DNA from: Kitasatospora sp. MAA19
GTDB lineage: Bacteria > Actinomycetota > Actinomycetes > Streptomycetales > Streptomycetaceae
DNA length: 64,000 nt
Reading direction: 5' to 3'
Assembly: GCF_029894125.1 (NCBI RefSeq)
Contig: NZ_JARXYZ010000009.1
Span: 186,001-250,000, forward strand
Of the stretch, positions 25,930 to 34,509 are shown piece after piece. The notes under the pieces are model-generated. The model ran no database searches. It was not told where the DNA came from and worked only from the letters and a program-made list of their open reading frames with translations. The position numbers and the translations under genes are program-made. Numbering within the stretch: position 1 is the stretch's first letter; each line of letters starts with the position of its first letter.

Positions 25930-27645
25930 TTGGTCAGCGCATCGGAGAGCTCCGCCCCCGTGCCGAAGCTGCGGCTGGACGAACTCCTGGAGGAGCTGCA
26001 GGCCCGGCTGGACGCGGCCCGGGGCACCCGCGACCGGGTGCACAGCCTGTTGGAGGCGGTGCTGGCGGTCGGGCGCGACCTGGAGCTGGCTCAGGCCCTG
26101 CAGCACATCGTGGAGGCCGCGGTCACGCTGGTGGACGCGGAGTACGGCGCCCTGGGTGTGATCGGCGAGGACCAGCGGCTGTCCCGGTTCATCCCGGTGG
26201 GTGTCACGGACGGGCAGGTCGAGCTGATCGGCGCGCTGCCGTCCGGGCACGGCATCCTCGGCGAGCTGATCCGCCGCCCCGAGCCGCTGCGGCTCACCCG
26301 GCTCTCCGATCACCCGGCCTCCCACGGTTTCCCGGCCAACCACCCGCCGATGCGGTCCTTCCTGGGTGTTCCGATCCGGATCCGGGGCAAGGTGTTCGGC
26401 AACCTCTACCTGACCGAGAAACGCGGTGGCGGCGGCTTCGACGCCGAGGACGAGTCGGTGCTCGCCACCCTCGCCGTCGCCGCCGGGGTGGCGATCGACA
26501 ACGCCCGCCTCTACGCCCGGGCCCGACAACGGCAGCGCTGGCTGGAGGCGAGTGCGGAGGTCACCAGCAGCCTGTTGTCGGGCAGCGGGGAGCAGGAGGT
26601 ACTGAACCTGCTGCTCGCCCGGGGGAGCGAGATCGCCGGCGCGGACCTCGCCGTCGTCGCCGTGCCGCGGCCGGACACCGGGGAACTGGAGGTGCGGATC
26701 GCCGTCGGGCTCGGCGCGGAGGAGCACCGGGCGCTGGTGCTGCCCGTCGAGGGCTCGTTCATGGGCGCGGCCGCCCGTACCGTCGGACTCGTGGTGAGCC
26801 CGGACGTCCGGAAGGATCCGCGGATCACGGTCGGCCCGCGGCGCTGGGAAGGCCTGGGGCCGGCGGTCGCGGTGCCCATCGGAACCGCCGAGCGCGGGAT
26901 CCGCGGCGTCCTGATGCTGGCCCGCGCGGCCGGGGCGCCGCTGTTCGACGAGGGCGAGTCGGGGCCGTTGCTGGGCTTCGCCGGCCAGGCCGCAGTGGCG
27001 ATGGAACTCGCGGAGCGCCGCCGCGACTCCGAGCAGGTGACGCTGCTGAAGGAGCGCGACCGGATCGCCCGTGACCTGCACGACCTGGCCATCCAGCGCC
27101 TCTTCGCCACCGGGATGACCCTCCAGGGCGCGACCCGCTTCATCGAACACCCCGAGGCCACCGAGCGCGTCCTGCGGGCGATCGACGACCTCGACGAGAC
27201 CGCCAGGACGATCCGCGCCACCATCTTCGGCCTGCGCCTGCGCGAGACCGGACCGGCAGCGAGCGGCCTGCGCGCCCGTCTCGCCGACGTCGTCGAACAC
27301 GCCGCCCGCGCCCTGGGCTTCACGCCCGCCCTGCGGATGAGCGGCCTGCTCGACGCCACCGTCCCCACCGAGATCGCGGACGCCGCCGTCGCGGTCCTGG
27401 AGGAGGCCCTGTCCAACGCCGCCCGCCACGCCAAGGCCGACACCGTCGAGGCCACGGTCACCGCCGGTACCGACCTGACCCTCGCGGTGACCGACAACGG
27501 CGTCGGCCTCCCCGAGGGCGGCCGCCGTAGCGGCCTCGCCAACCTCGCCGACCGCGCCACCGTCCTGGGCGGCACCTTCGCCGCCCGCACCCGCTCCGAG
27601 GGCGGCACCGAGCTGGTCTGGCGAGTACCTCTCACACCGTCCTGA
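25930..27645 (+). CDS. DevS/OsdK-like two-GAF sensor histidine kinase
   Basis: 571-residue soluble kinase. GAF1 (about 45-195) contains HPASHGFPANHPPMRSFLG; in mycobacterial DevS/DosT the corresponding His carries heme, here His138 is the candidate. GAF2 spans about 205-355. The HisKA_3 phospho-His is His384 in RIARDLHDLAIQRLF, the N-box is EEALSNAARHAKA (about 492) and the G-box region DNGVGLPEGG. TTG 25930 is preferred (GGAGG five bases upstream); GTG 25918 is possible. Predicted partner is the DevR-type regulator at 28.7-29.4 kb. Overlaps the convergent nitroreductase by 14 bases. Confidence 0.9.
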   Translation: MVSASESSAPVPKLRLDELLEELQARLDAARGTRDRVHSLLEAVLAVGRDLELAQALQHIVEAAVTLVDAEYGALGVIGEDQRLSRFIPVGVTDGQVELIGALPSGHGILGELIRRPEPLRLTRLSDHPASHGFPANHPPMRSFLGVPIRIRGKVFGNLYLTEKRGGGGFDAEDESVLATLAVAAGVAIDNARLYARARQRQRWLEASAEVTSSLLSGSGEQEVLNLLLARGSEIAGADLAVVAVPRPDTGELEVRIAVGLGAEEHRALVLPVEGSFMGAAARTVGLVVSPDVRKDPRITVGPRRWEGLGPAVAVPIGTAERGIRGVLMLARAAGAPLFDEGESGPLLGFAGQAAVAMELAERRRDSEQVTLLKERDRIARDLHDLAIQRLFATGMTLQGATRFIEHPEATERVLRAIDDLDETARTIRATIFGLRLRETGPAASGLRARLADVVEHAARALGFTPALRMSGLLDATVPTEIADAAVAVLEEALSNAARHAKADTVEATVTAGTDLTLAVTDNGVGLPEGGRRSGLANLADRATVLGGTFAARTRSEGGTELVWRVPLTPS

Positions 27646-28624
27646 GCTCCGGATCCAGCACCTCGTCCGCCGCCAGCCTGGGCGTCGGGGCGCCCTCGGG
27701 GCCGTAGCCGAGGCGGATCAGGATCTGGACGTAGCCCGGGCGCCGGTGCGGATCGCGAGCCTCCCAGCGCAGGTAGGGCCATTCCAACGCCTGGTGCAGC
27801 AGGGACGCGCGGACGCCGTGGACGGTGGCGGCGAGCAGGACGTGTTCCAGGGCGAGACCGGCGCGCAGCCAGTCCTGCGGGGTGTCGTGCTCGGTGATGA
27901 GGACGGCGATGCGCGGCTCGCGTTCGAAGAGGACGGGGGCCTGGTGTTCGGCGGCGTGGATGGCGGTGAAGTCACGCATGGGCAGGTGACCGGCCAGGTC
28001 CTGGGGGCCGAGTGCGGCGACCGGGATGCCGTAGGGCGGTGCGTCGCCGGTACGGACCCAGCTTCGGCTCTCGGTGCGCTGGGCCGGGTCGGTGGTGTTG
28101 CGGCGCTCGGCCTCGGCGGTGAGATCGAGCAGCCGGGCGGTCTCCCCGTGGTCGGGCAGGTCGAGCGTGGCGTCCTCGGCCCGGGCGGCGGCGACCAGTT
28201 CACCGAGAACGGTGGGCGGGACCGGCTCGCCGGTGAACGGCGTGCGGATGGAGTGTCGGCGCCAGATCGCCTCGTACAGCTTCTCACTGCCCGGGACGGC
28301 CACGGCGGCCCGGGTGTCGAGCCGCACGGTGGCGAACAACTCCGGTTCGACCGGGTCGGGCAGCAGCCGCACCTCCGGGGCCCAGCCGAGGTGGCGAGCG
28401 GCGACCCGGAGGTTGAGGACGGCCGCGCCGACCGAGATGTGCAGCGCCCGCCCCTGCGGGTCGGCGGCCGGAACGGCGCGGCTGCGGTCGGCCCGGACCT
28501 CCAGGACGGAGGTGGCCGGCTGGAGGCGGAAGCGCCAGGGCTGGCTGTTGTGGATCGAAGGCGCTGCGACCGCCGCGGAGACGAGCTTCTCCAAGGCGGC
28601 GGCGTCTAGGGCGGGGGTGGGCAT
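27632..28624 (-). CDS. Acg-like nitroreductase-family FMN protein
   Basis: 330-residue member of the nitroreductase superfamily with the Acg/Rv2032 layout: SAAVAAPSIHNSQPWRFRLQ at the N-terminus, the degenerate repeat IWRRHSIRTPFTGEPVPP, and the C-terminal ALEHVLLAATVHGVRASLL. Mycobacterial Acg-type proteins belong to the DevR regulon and bind FMN without clear enzymatic turnover, so a flavin-storage role is possible. ATG 28624 is the first in frame with conserved sequence. Gene lies between kinase and response regulator. Confidence 0.9.
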   Translation of the reverse strand: MPTPALDAAALEKLVSAAVAAPSIHNSQPWRFRLQPATSVLEVRADRSRAVPAADPQGRALHISVGAAVLNLRVAARHLGWAPEVRLLPDPVEPELFATVRLDTRAAVAVPGSEKLYEAIWRRHSIRTPFTGEPVPPTVLGELVAAARAEDATLDLPDHGETARLLDLTAEAERRNTTDPAQRTESRSWVRTGDAPPYGIPVAALGPQDLAGHLPMRDFTAIHAAEHQAPVLFEREPRIAVLITEHDTPQDWLRAGLALEHVLLAATVHGVRASLLHQALEWPYLRWEARDPHRRPGYVQILIRLGYGPEGAPTPRLAADEVLDPELRTV

Positions 28625-28733
28625 GGCCGCCTCCTGGGGATGAGTGGTGGACTACCTCCACGGTCCGACCAGGCTCCGGCGCGGCGCTTGGGCCGTTCGG
28701 GTCATTCTCCGGGTCCACCCGGGCCGCACCGCC

Positions 28734-29411
28734 TCAGTGCCGGCCCTGGTGGTGCTGCACAGGCGGCTCGGCGTGCGCGGCGAGTACGGCGGCCTGGAGA
28801 CGGCGCTCGACCCCCAGCTTGGAGAGCAGGCGCGAAACGTGGTTCTTCACGGTCTTCTCGGCGAGGTAGAGCTCCTGGCCGATCTGCCGGTTGGTCTTGC
28901 CCTCCCCCACCAGGGCGAGGATCTCCCGCTCACGCGGGGTGAGTCCGGCCAGGGCGGCGCCGGTCCCGCTCTCGTCGTGGTGGCGCAGGCTCTCCATCAG
29001 CTTGTGGGTGGTGGCCGGGTCGAGCATGGACTGGCCGGAGGCCACCGTACGGACCGCACTGACCAGTTCGACGCCCTTGACCTGTTTGAGCACGTAGCCG
29101 GCCGCTCCGGCCATGATCGCGTCGAGCAGGGCGTCGTCGTCGTCGAACAAGGTCAGCATCAGGCAGACCAGCTCGGGCATCCGATCGCGCAGGTCACGGC
29201 AGACGGTCACGCCGTCACCGTCCGGGAGCCGCACGTCGAGCACGGCGACGTCCGGGCGCAGCGCCGGCACCCGGGCCACGGTCTGGGCGCAGTTGCCCGC
29301 CTCGCCGACGACCTCGATGTCCGGTTCGGCCTCCAGGAGGTCGCGGACGCCCCGGCGGACCACCTCGTGGTCGTCCAGCAGGAACACCCGTACGGGCTGT
29401 GGCGTGTCCAT
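28734..29411 (-). CDS. DevR/OsdR-type NarL-family response regulator
   Basis: 225 residues. Receiver: Asp13-Asp14 in [10 protein letters not shown], phospho-acceptor Asp59 in [13 protein letters not shown], Lys in GYVLKQVKG. Effector: LuxR-type [23 protein letters not shown] with the recognition helix in [21 protein letters not shown] 29411 (GGGAGCAGG upstream) is used in preference to the longer frame. Likely cognate of the adjacent two-GAF kinase and likely controller of the surrounding genes through the GGGNC-N4-GNCCC sites; both are inferences from family knowledge. Confidence 0.92.
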   Translation of the reverse strand: MDTPQPVRVFLLDDHEVVRRGVRDLLEAEPDIEVVGEAGNCAQTVARVPALRPDVAVLDVRLPDGDGVTVCRDLRDRMPELVCLMLTLFDDDDALLDAIMAGAAGYVLKQVKGVELVSAVRTVASGQSMLDPATTHKLMESLRHHDESGTGAALAGLTPREREILALVGEGKTNRQIGQELYLAEKTVKNHVSRLLSKLGVERRLQAAVLAAHAEPPVQHHQGRH

Positions 29412-29518
29412 GGCCTGCTCCCGGGGGTGTGCGGACGGTGACACCACCGATTCTGCGCCGCGGCGCTGACCCGCGCACCGGGGCTCGGCATCGGGCGCCC
29501 GACCCCGGGCCGTCCCGA

Positions 29519-29920
29519 TCAGGCCGGGGCGGTGAGCCGGAGCTCGACTCCGACCACGCCGGGCACGGAGCGCACCAGGCGTTCCAGGACGGGCGCCGAG
29601 ACGGCGTCGGGCAGGTCGCCGGACAGGGTGATCCGACCGTTCTCGGAGCGGACGTCGGTGTCCACCGCAGCGGCCGGGCCAAGGGTGGCGACCAGCTCGA
29701 AGCGGACCCGGTCGGCCAGTTCGCGGTCGTCCTCCAGGTAGACCTTCAGCAGGTCGCCCCGGGTGACGACGCCGACCACCCGGCCGTCGCCGGTCAGCAC
29801 GGGGACCGCGCTGACCTGCCAGCGCTGCAGGGTGTCGGCGATCTCCCGGAAGTCCGCGTCGCGGCCGACGGCCACCACCGCACGGCTCATGACGTCGGCG
29901 ACAGTGCTCGGTGTGGTCAC
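29519..29920 (-). CDS. Shortened CBS-BON protein
   Basis: 133 residues. One CBS repeat ([36 protein letters not shown]) runs straight into [16 protein letters not shown], normally the end of a second CBS repeat, then a BON domain ([31 protein letters not shown]). Full-length streptomycete relatives have two CBS repeats and about 210-230 residues, so this looks like an in-frame deletion joining CBS1 to the end of CBS2. Frame is intact; nucleotide sensing may be lost or need a dimer. Confidence 0.75.
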   Translation of the reverse strand: MTTPSTVADVMSRAVVAVGRDADFREIADTLQRWQVSAVPVLTGDGRVVGVVTRGDLLKVYLEDDRELADRVRFELVATLGPAAAVDTDVRSENGRITLSGDLPDAVSAPVLERLVRSVPGVVGVELRLTAPA

Positions 29921-29929
29921 GATGACCTC

Positions 29930-30273
29930 CTACGACGTCGCGCGGTAGGCGCGGGGGTGTTCGACCCGAGGGCTGGTGTCGTCCTCGGTCCAGTCGAGGC
30001 TGGCGTGGACGGCGACCACGCCGTCCACGGCGCGGCAGAGCTGGCGACTACTCCGGTGACCGTGCCGTCCGCCGTCACCACGGGCACGATGCCGCGCCGG
30101 GAGGCGCCCAGCACGGCGGCGACGGTGGCGAAGTCGGTGCCGGGGGTGACCGCGATTCCGGGGCGGCTCATGCAGTCGCCGACCCGGGTACGACCGGGCG
30201 GGCGCGCGGAGTCGGAGGCCGGGAAGGTGTCGGCCGGTACTCCGTCGAGGATGCTGTGCTTCACGATCGTCAC
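29930..30273 (-). pseudogene. CBS-BON gene with deletion and frameshift
   Basis: ATG 30273 overlaps the stop of the upstream acyl-CoA-synthetase-like gene by ATGA. The frame encodes one CBS motif ([34 protein letters not shown]) and then turns into Pro/Ser/Thr sequence. In the next frame the proper end continues as [20 protein letters not shown] to a TAG at 29930. So sequence for the rest of CBS and most of BON has been lost with a frame change near 30060. Continuing in the first frame gives a 118-residue hybrid ending at 29917. Confidence 0.65.
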
Positions 30274-33005
30274 GTCCTCTCGGCGAGAGCCGGGCGCCGC
30301 AGCCTTCGCAGGTAGGGGTCGAAGGACGGCCGGGGTTCGAGGCGGACCCGGGCGTCCACGCAGACCGCGCCGTCGGGGCGGGCGATGACGGGGTTGAGGT
30401 CGGCCTCGGCGAGTTCCGGGAAGTCGTCGGCGAGCCGGGACAGCCTGGAGAGCACCGACCGTACCGCGGCGAGGTCCACGGGAGGCGCTCCGCCGTTCCC
30501 CAACAGCAGTGGTGCGCTGCGGAGTTCGGCGACCATGGCGGCCAGGTCGCGGTCACTCAGCGGGGCGAGCCGGGCCACCCGGTCGGCCAGGACGTCGGCG
30601 GCGGTTCCGCCCAGCCCGAGGACGACGAGCGGGCCGAAGACCTGGTCCTGGACCACACCGACGAGCAGTTCCACCCCGGGTGGGGCCATCGGCTGGACCA
30701 CCGCTCCGGCCAGCTCGGGGTCGAACCTCCTCGTGAACTCCCGGTAGGCGGCGCGGACTTCGGCATCGGTGGCCAGGCCGGTACGGACCGCGCCCGCCGC
30801 GCTCTTGTGCACCTGCCCGGGCCAGTAGGCCTTCAGGGCCACCTTCCCCTCGTGCCCGAGCCGACCCAGGCCGTTCGCGGCGACGGACGTCGCACGCTCG
30901 TCGCGGGCCCACACCGTGGTGACCAACGGCAGCCCGTAGGCCTCCAGCAGGTCGGTGGTGGTCAGCGGGTCGAGCCAGCCGCCCTCGGGGTGGGCGGTGA
31001 GGTAGCCGTCCACCAGGCTGCGGGCGGTGCGCCGGTCGCAGTCCGGACCATCGGCGGGCAGGGCGGCGGGCTCGGGCGGCGGTTCGGCGAGCCAGCGGGC
31101 GCGGTCCCGGGCGTGGGCGAGGGCGCGGGCGGCGGCGACGGTGTCGGAGTAGGCCGGGAGACTGCCGCCGTCGGCGCAGGTCCGGTAGCGCACGGGCACC
31201 TGCTGGTCGAGCAGCACGGCGGCGATCGGGACGCGGCGCCGGGCCGGGCCCTCCAGCAGGGCATGCACCGGACCGTGGACCGGGGTGTCGCACAGCGCCG
31301 TGGGCGCGAGGCAGACGAGGATGGCGTCGATGGCCTCCTCGCGGTCCAACGCGTGCAGGAAGAGCGCGAGTTCGGCCGGCCGGATCGCCGCCGTGGTGTC
31401 CACCGGGTTGCGGACGGAAGCACCCGGAGGAAGCAATTCCCCGAGTTCCACGGGGAGTTCCGGCAGCACCAGTCCGGCCTCGGCGCAGGCGTCGGCGGCC
31501 AGGATGCCGATGCCGCCGGCGTTGGACACCACGGCGACCGCGCCGCGCGGAGCGGGCAGCGGCTGGGCGTGCAACAGCGCTGCGGCCTCGACGAGTTCCT
31601 CGATGCTCCGGGTGGCGGTGATGCCTGCCTGCCGGAACAGCGCCTCCCTGGTCACGGTGGGGGTGGCGGCGGCCGCGGTGTGCGAGGCGGCGCCCCGGCG
31701 GCCGGCGATCGAGCGCCCGGCGTCCACGGTCAGCACCGGGATCGTGCGGGTGACGCGCCGGGCGGTGCGGGCGAAGGCGCGCGGGCTGCCGAAGGACTCC
31801 AGATGGAGCAGCGCGAGGTCGGTACGGCCGTCCGTCTCCCACCACTGGAGCAGGTCGTTGCCGCTGACGTCGTACTTGTCGCCGAGCGAGACGAAGCTCG
31901 ACACCCCGATGCCCAGCCAGGCCAGCCGTGACAGCAGCGCGATCCCCACACCGCCGCTCTGGACCGCGACCCCGGCGCTACCCGGCCGGGGGAAGGCACC
32001 GCCGAACTCGGCGTCCAACCGGACGGCGGGATCGGTCTGGGCCGTGCCCAGGCTGTTCGGCCCGACCAGGCGCATGCTGTGCCGGCGGCAGGCCCGCATC
32101 AGCCGGCGGGCCTCGTCCGCCCCGAGTCCGGAGGTGAGCACCACCAGCGCCCGGACCCCGGCGGCGCCGCACTCCTCCGCCACCCCGGGGACCGCAGCGA
32201 CGGGCACGGCCAGTACGACCAGGTCGGGGACGGCTGGCAGCGCGCCGACGGACGGGTACGCGGGCTCGCCGTCGATCTCCCCGGCGTGCGGGTTCACCGC
32301 CCAGGCTTCACCGGTGAAGCCGCCCTGCCGGATCTTCGCCAGGACCGTCCGCCCGACCGAGCCCTCCCGCCGGGACACCCCCACCACCGCGACCGAGGCC
32401 GGGCGCAGTAGCGCCCCCAGGCTCGCGACATCGGCCCGGCGGCCGCGCTCGTCCACCGCCGAGCGGTAGCGCTCGTCCGTCTCGTCCAACGGCACCCGGA
32501 CCCTGACCTCGCCCTGTGCGAAGCGGCGCTGGAGGGGCAGGCCGAGGTCGGCGAAGACCCGGTGGACGGCCCGGTTGCCGAACAGGGTGTCGGCCTCGAA
32601 GAAGCGGACGCCGGCGGCCCGGGCGGCGTGCACGAGGTGTTCGAGGAGGAGCGTGGCGACACCCCGGTGGTGCCAGCGATCGGCCACCGCGAGGGCCAGC
32701 TCCGCGGTGTCCGGCGGTTCGTCCAGCAGCTCGCAGTCGGCCTCGCCGACCAGTTCCTCCCCCACCCAGGCGCCGAGGGCGAGCAGGCCGGCCCGAGGCG
32801 CGCCGCACAGGCGGTCGGCGGCCTGCCCCGGCGCGTTGCGGCTGACCCCGAAGAACCGCATCCGGCGGCTCTCCTCGGACAACCCGTCGTTGTGCAGGTC
32901 CAGGACGGCCTGCCGGTCGTCCGGGCCGATCGGCCGGATCCCGACCGTCGTGCCGTCGGCCAGCAGGGCCTCGGCGGTGGTCTGCGGCGTGTGGACGGTG
33001 GACAT
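30270..33005 (-). CDS. GNAT acetyltransferase fused to NDP-forming acyl-CoA synthetase-like protein (Pat-type)
   Basis: 911 residues. N-terminal GNAT domain (about 15-175: GIRPIGPDDRQAVLDLHND, ALAVADRWHHRGVATLLLEH for acetyl-CoA binding). CoA-binding Rossmann domain from SVAVVGVSRREGSVGRTVL, ligase domain with GPNSLGTAQ and AASHTAAAA, and a C-terminal ATP-grasp part (VALKAYWPGQVHKSAAGAVR, ELLVGVVQDQVFGPLVVLG). This N-terminal-GNAT order fits actinobacterial Pat-type lysine acetyltransferases that modify acetyl-CoA synthetase; E. coli PatZ has the reverse order. AGGAG supports ATG 33005. Heads an overlapping operon with the CBS-BON genes and has a DevR-box-like dyad 66 bases upstream. Confidence 0.88.
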   Translation of the reverse strand: MSTVHTPQTTAEALLADGTTVGIRPIGPDDRQAVLDLHNDGLSEESRRMRFFGVSRNAPGQAADRLCGAPRAGLLALGAWVGEELVGEADCELLDEPPDTAELALAVADRWHHRGVATLLLEHLVHAARAAGVRFFEADTLFGNRAVHRVFADLGLPLQRRFAQGEVRVRVPLDETDERYRSAVDERGRRADVASLGALLRPASVAVVGVSRREGSVGRTVLAKIRQGGFTGEAWAVNPHAGEIDGEPAYPSVGALPAVPDLVVLAVPVAAVPGVAEECGAAGVRALVVLTSGLGADEARRLMRACRRHSMRLVGPNSLGTAQTDPAVRLDAEFGGAFPRPGSAGVAVQSGGVGIALLSRLAWLGIGVSSFVSLGDKYDVSGNDLLQWWETDGRTDLALLHLESFGSPRAFARTARRVTRTIPVLTVDAGRSIAGRRGAASHTAAAATPTVTREALFRQAGITATRSIEELVEAAALLHAQPLPAPRGAVAVVSNAGGIGILAADACAEAGLVLPELPVELGELLPPGASVRNPVDTTAAIRPAELALFLHALDREEAIDAILVCLAPTALCDTPVHGPVHALLEGPARRRVPIAAVLLDQQVPVRYRTCADGGSLPAYSDTVAAARALAHARDRARWLAEPPPEPAALPADGPDCDRRTARSLVDGYLTAHPEGGWLDPLTTTDLLEAYGLPLVTTVWARDERATSVAANGLGRLGHEGKVALKAYWPGQVHKSAAGAVRTGLATDAEVRAAYREFTRRFDPELAGAVVQPMAPPGVELLVGVVQDQVFGPLVVLGLGGTAADVLADRVARLAPLSDRDLAAMVAELRSAPLLLGNGGAPPVDLAAVRSVLSRLSRLADDFPELAEADLNPVIARPDGAVCVDARVRLEPRPSFDPYLRRLRRPALAERT

Positions 33006-33070
33006 GGCGCAACTCCTCGGCCGTCGCGTTCTACCCCTCCAGCCTCCTCCCCCGCCCGGGGCCCGAGGCA

Positions 33071-33084
33071 GGGCCGTCCGGCCC
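33071..33084. promoter_or_regulatory. GGGNC-N4-GNCCC dyad 3
   Basis: Perfect GGGCC GTCC GGCCC in the 166-base divergent region between the Pat-type gene (start 33005) and the DUF1918 gene (start 33172). Confidence 0.45.
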
Positions 33085-33171
33085 CTGCCCCGACCGGCCT
33101 TCGGTGGTCCCATGGAGGTACGGAAGACCGGGCACGGCCCGGCGCCCCCGCACCGCCCCAGGGAGGACGGC

Positions 33172-33417
33172 ATGAAAGCCGCCGTCGGAGACCGCATCAT
33201 CGTCCAGGGCACCCGACCGGGCGCGGCCCGGAGAGACGGCGAGATCGTCGGCCTGCACCACCCGGACGGCAGCCCGCCGTACGACGTGCACTGGTCGGAC
33301 GACGACCGGGTGACCGAGTACTTCCCGGGCCCCGACGCCCGGATCCACCACTTCCAGCACGAGCACGGGAACGCGCCCGTGGCCGCACCGCCCCACCCGC
33401 ACCTCTTCACCGACTGA
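33172..33417 (+). CDS. DUF1918-domain small protein
   Basis: 81 residues, one DUF1918 domain: AAVGDRIIVQGTRPGAARRD, GEIVGLHHPDGSPPYDVHW, TEYFPGPDARIHH, then a His-rich tail. An SH3-like beta-barrel is expected; DUF1918 proteins occur with stress genes in actinobacteria, role unknown. GGGAGG lies six bases before the ATG. Divergent from the Pat-type gene. Confidence 0.88.
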   Translation: MKAAVGDRIIVQGTRPGAARRDGEIVGLHHPDGSPPYDVHWSDDDRVTEYFPGPDARIHHFQHEHGNAPVAAPPHPHLFTD

Positions 33418-33512
33418 CAGCGGCGGGCTGGACGAATACGGGATCGACCGGTTGGTGCGGTCGGGGGCACCGATCGACGTCCTCGCGGTGGGACCGCCGG
33501 GCTCGGGGCCAT

Positions 33513-33526
33513 GGGCCGGTCGGCCC
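33513..33526. promoter_or_regulatory. GGGNC-N4-GNCCC dyad 4
   Basis: Perfect GGGCC GGTC GGCCC, 66 bases before the ATG of the 22-codon ORF at 33592; no other gene start is nearer. Confidence 0.4.
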
Positions 33527-33591
33527 GCGTGGCGAGTGCCGGGCCTGCCTAGCGTGGAGCAGGGGCCGGTCGCCGTCCCCGAGGAGGAGCC

Positions 33592-33660
33592 ATGACGTCC
33601 GCGAGTTCCGAAGACCTGCGCCGTTCCGTCGTTCTCGGCCCGGTCGCCATCGTCCCGTAG
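33592..33660 (+). CDS. 22-residue ORF with very strong ribosome site
   Basis: ATG 33592 follows GAGGAGGAG by 3-5 bases and encodes a 22-residue peptide ending LGPVAIVP before TAG. It could be the surviving start of a lost gene or a leader ORF for the flavodoxin gene 100 bases downstream. The promoter-like dyads at 33513 and 33692 flank it. No family recognised. Confidence 0.35.
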   Translation: MTSASSEDLRRSVVLGPVAIVP

Positions 33661-33691
33661 GACTGATCCGGCCCACCCGGCGACCCGATCC

Positions 33692-33705
33692 GGGCCGAAC
33701 GACCC
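33692..33705. promoter_or_regulatory. GGGNC-N4-GNCCC dyad 5
   Basis: GGGCC GAAC GACCC, 55 bases upstream of the flavodoxin start. A weaker relative (GGCCC GAAC GACCA, 36307-36320) lies before the transhydrogenase-like gene. Confidence 0.4.
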
Positions 33706-33759
33706 GCGCCCGGACGGTGTCCGCGGAGCGAACCTGAGGGGTGACGAAAGGTGCGGACC

Positions 33760-34293
33760 ATGCACACCGTGATCGTGTACGAGAGCATGTACGGCAACAC
33801 CCGCGAGATCGCCCAGGCGATCGCCGAGGGCGTCCACCAGGCCGACCCGGAGGCGGCCGTCGATTGCCTCCCGGTGGCCGAGGCCGGGCCCGACCAGACC
33901 CGGTCCGCGGACCTGCTGGTGGTGGGCGGCCCGACCCACCTGCACGGCATGTCCTCCGGGCTCAGCCGCCGGATGGCAGCCGCTGCCGAGGACCACCGGG
34001 AGGGCCGCGAGGAAGCCGCCGCCGAGGCCCACCGGACCACCCGGGGGCCGGGCCTGCGGTCCTGGTTCCACGACCTGCCCGAGACCGAATCCGGCACCTA
34101 CGCCGCCGCGTTCGACACCCGCGTCGACACGCCCCGGGCGGGCGGCGCCGCCGAGGGCATCGCCCACCGGCTCTCCGGCCACCACTACGACGTGGTCGCC
34201 GAGCCCGAGGGCTTCCTCGTCGAGGGCGCCGACGGCCCGCTGCGCGCCGGCGAGCTCGACCGTGCCCGTGCCTGGGGCGCGGGCCTGGTCTGA
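33760..34293 (+). CDS. Flavodoxin-domain protein
   Basis: 177-residue flavodoxin-fold protein. The phosphate-binding loop is VIVYESMYGNTREIAQAIAE; the second strand has ADLLVVGGPTHLHGMSSGLS. A 25-residue Glu/Arg-rich helix insertion (about 75-95) follows. Such proteins bind FMN and carry electrons or act as quinone reductases. ATG 33760 with AAAGGTG upstream is preferred; GTG 33751 after GAGGGG is possible. Flavodoxin genes of this kind occur in hypoxia-type loci; a DevR-box-like dyad lies 55 bases upstream. Confidence 0.88.
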   Translation: MHTVIVYESMYGNTREIAQAIAEGVHQADPEAAVDCLPVAEAGPDQTRSADLLVVGGPTHLHGMSSGLSRRMAAAAEDHREGREEAAAEAHRTTRGPGLRSWFHDLPETESGTYAAAFDTRVDTPRAGGAAEGIAHRLSGHHYDVVAEPEGFLVEGADGPLRAGELDRARAWGAGLV

Positions 34294-34509
34294 CCACGGC
34301 GGAACGACCACGCGGCACCGCACCGTCTGCGAGGTGACGGCCGCCCCGGTGCCCGTCCGCCTCGGCTCCTCGGAGCCGATCGGCCCCACCGCCGCGCACC
34401 ACCGCGGGGCCAGGCCGCGGCTGCCGTTGCCGTGAGCGTCCTGGCCGAGGCGGCCCCGCGACGACGGGGCGACACTGGTCGAGGGGGCTGGAGGACGGGA
34501 GCGCACGGG

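Noticed and set aside
28690..28703. GGGCC GTTC GGGTC before the nitroreductase as a perfect dyad
   Set aside because: The second half-site has two mismatches to GNCCC; kept out of the list of perfect sites, though a weak site is possible.
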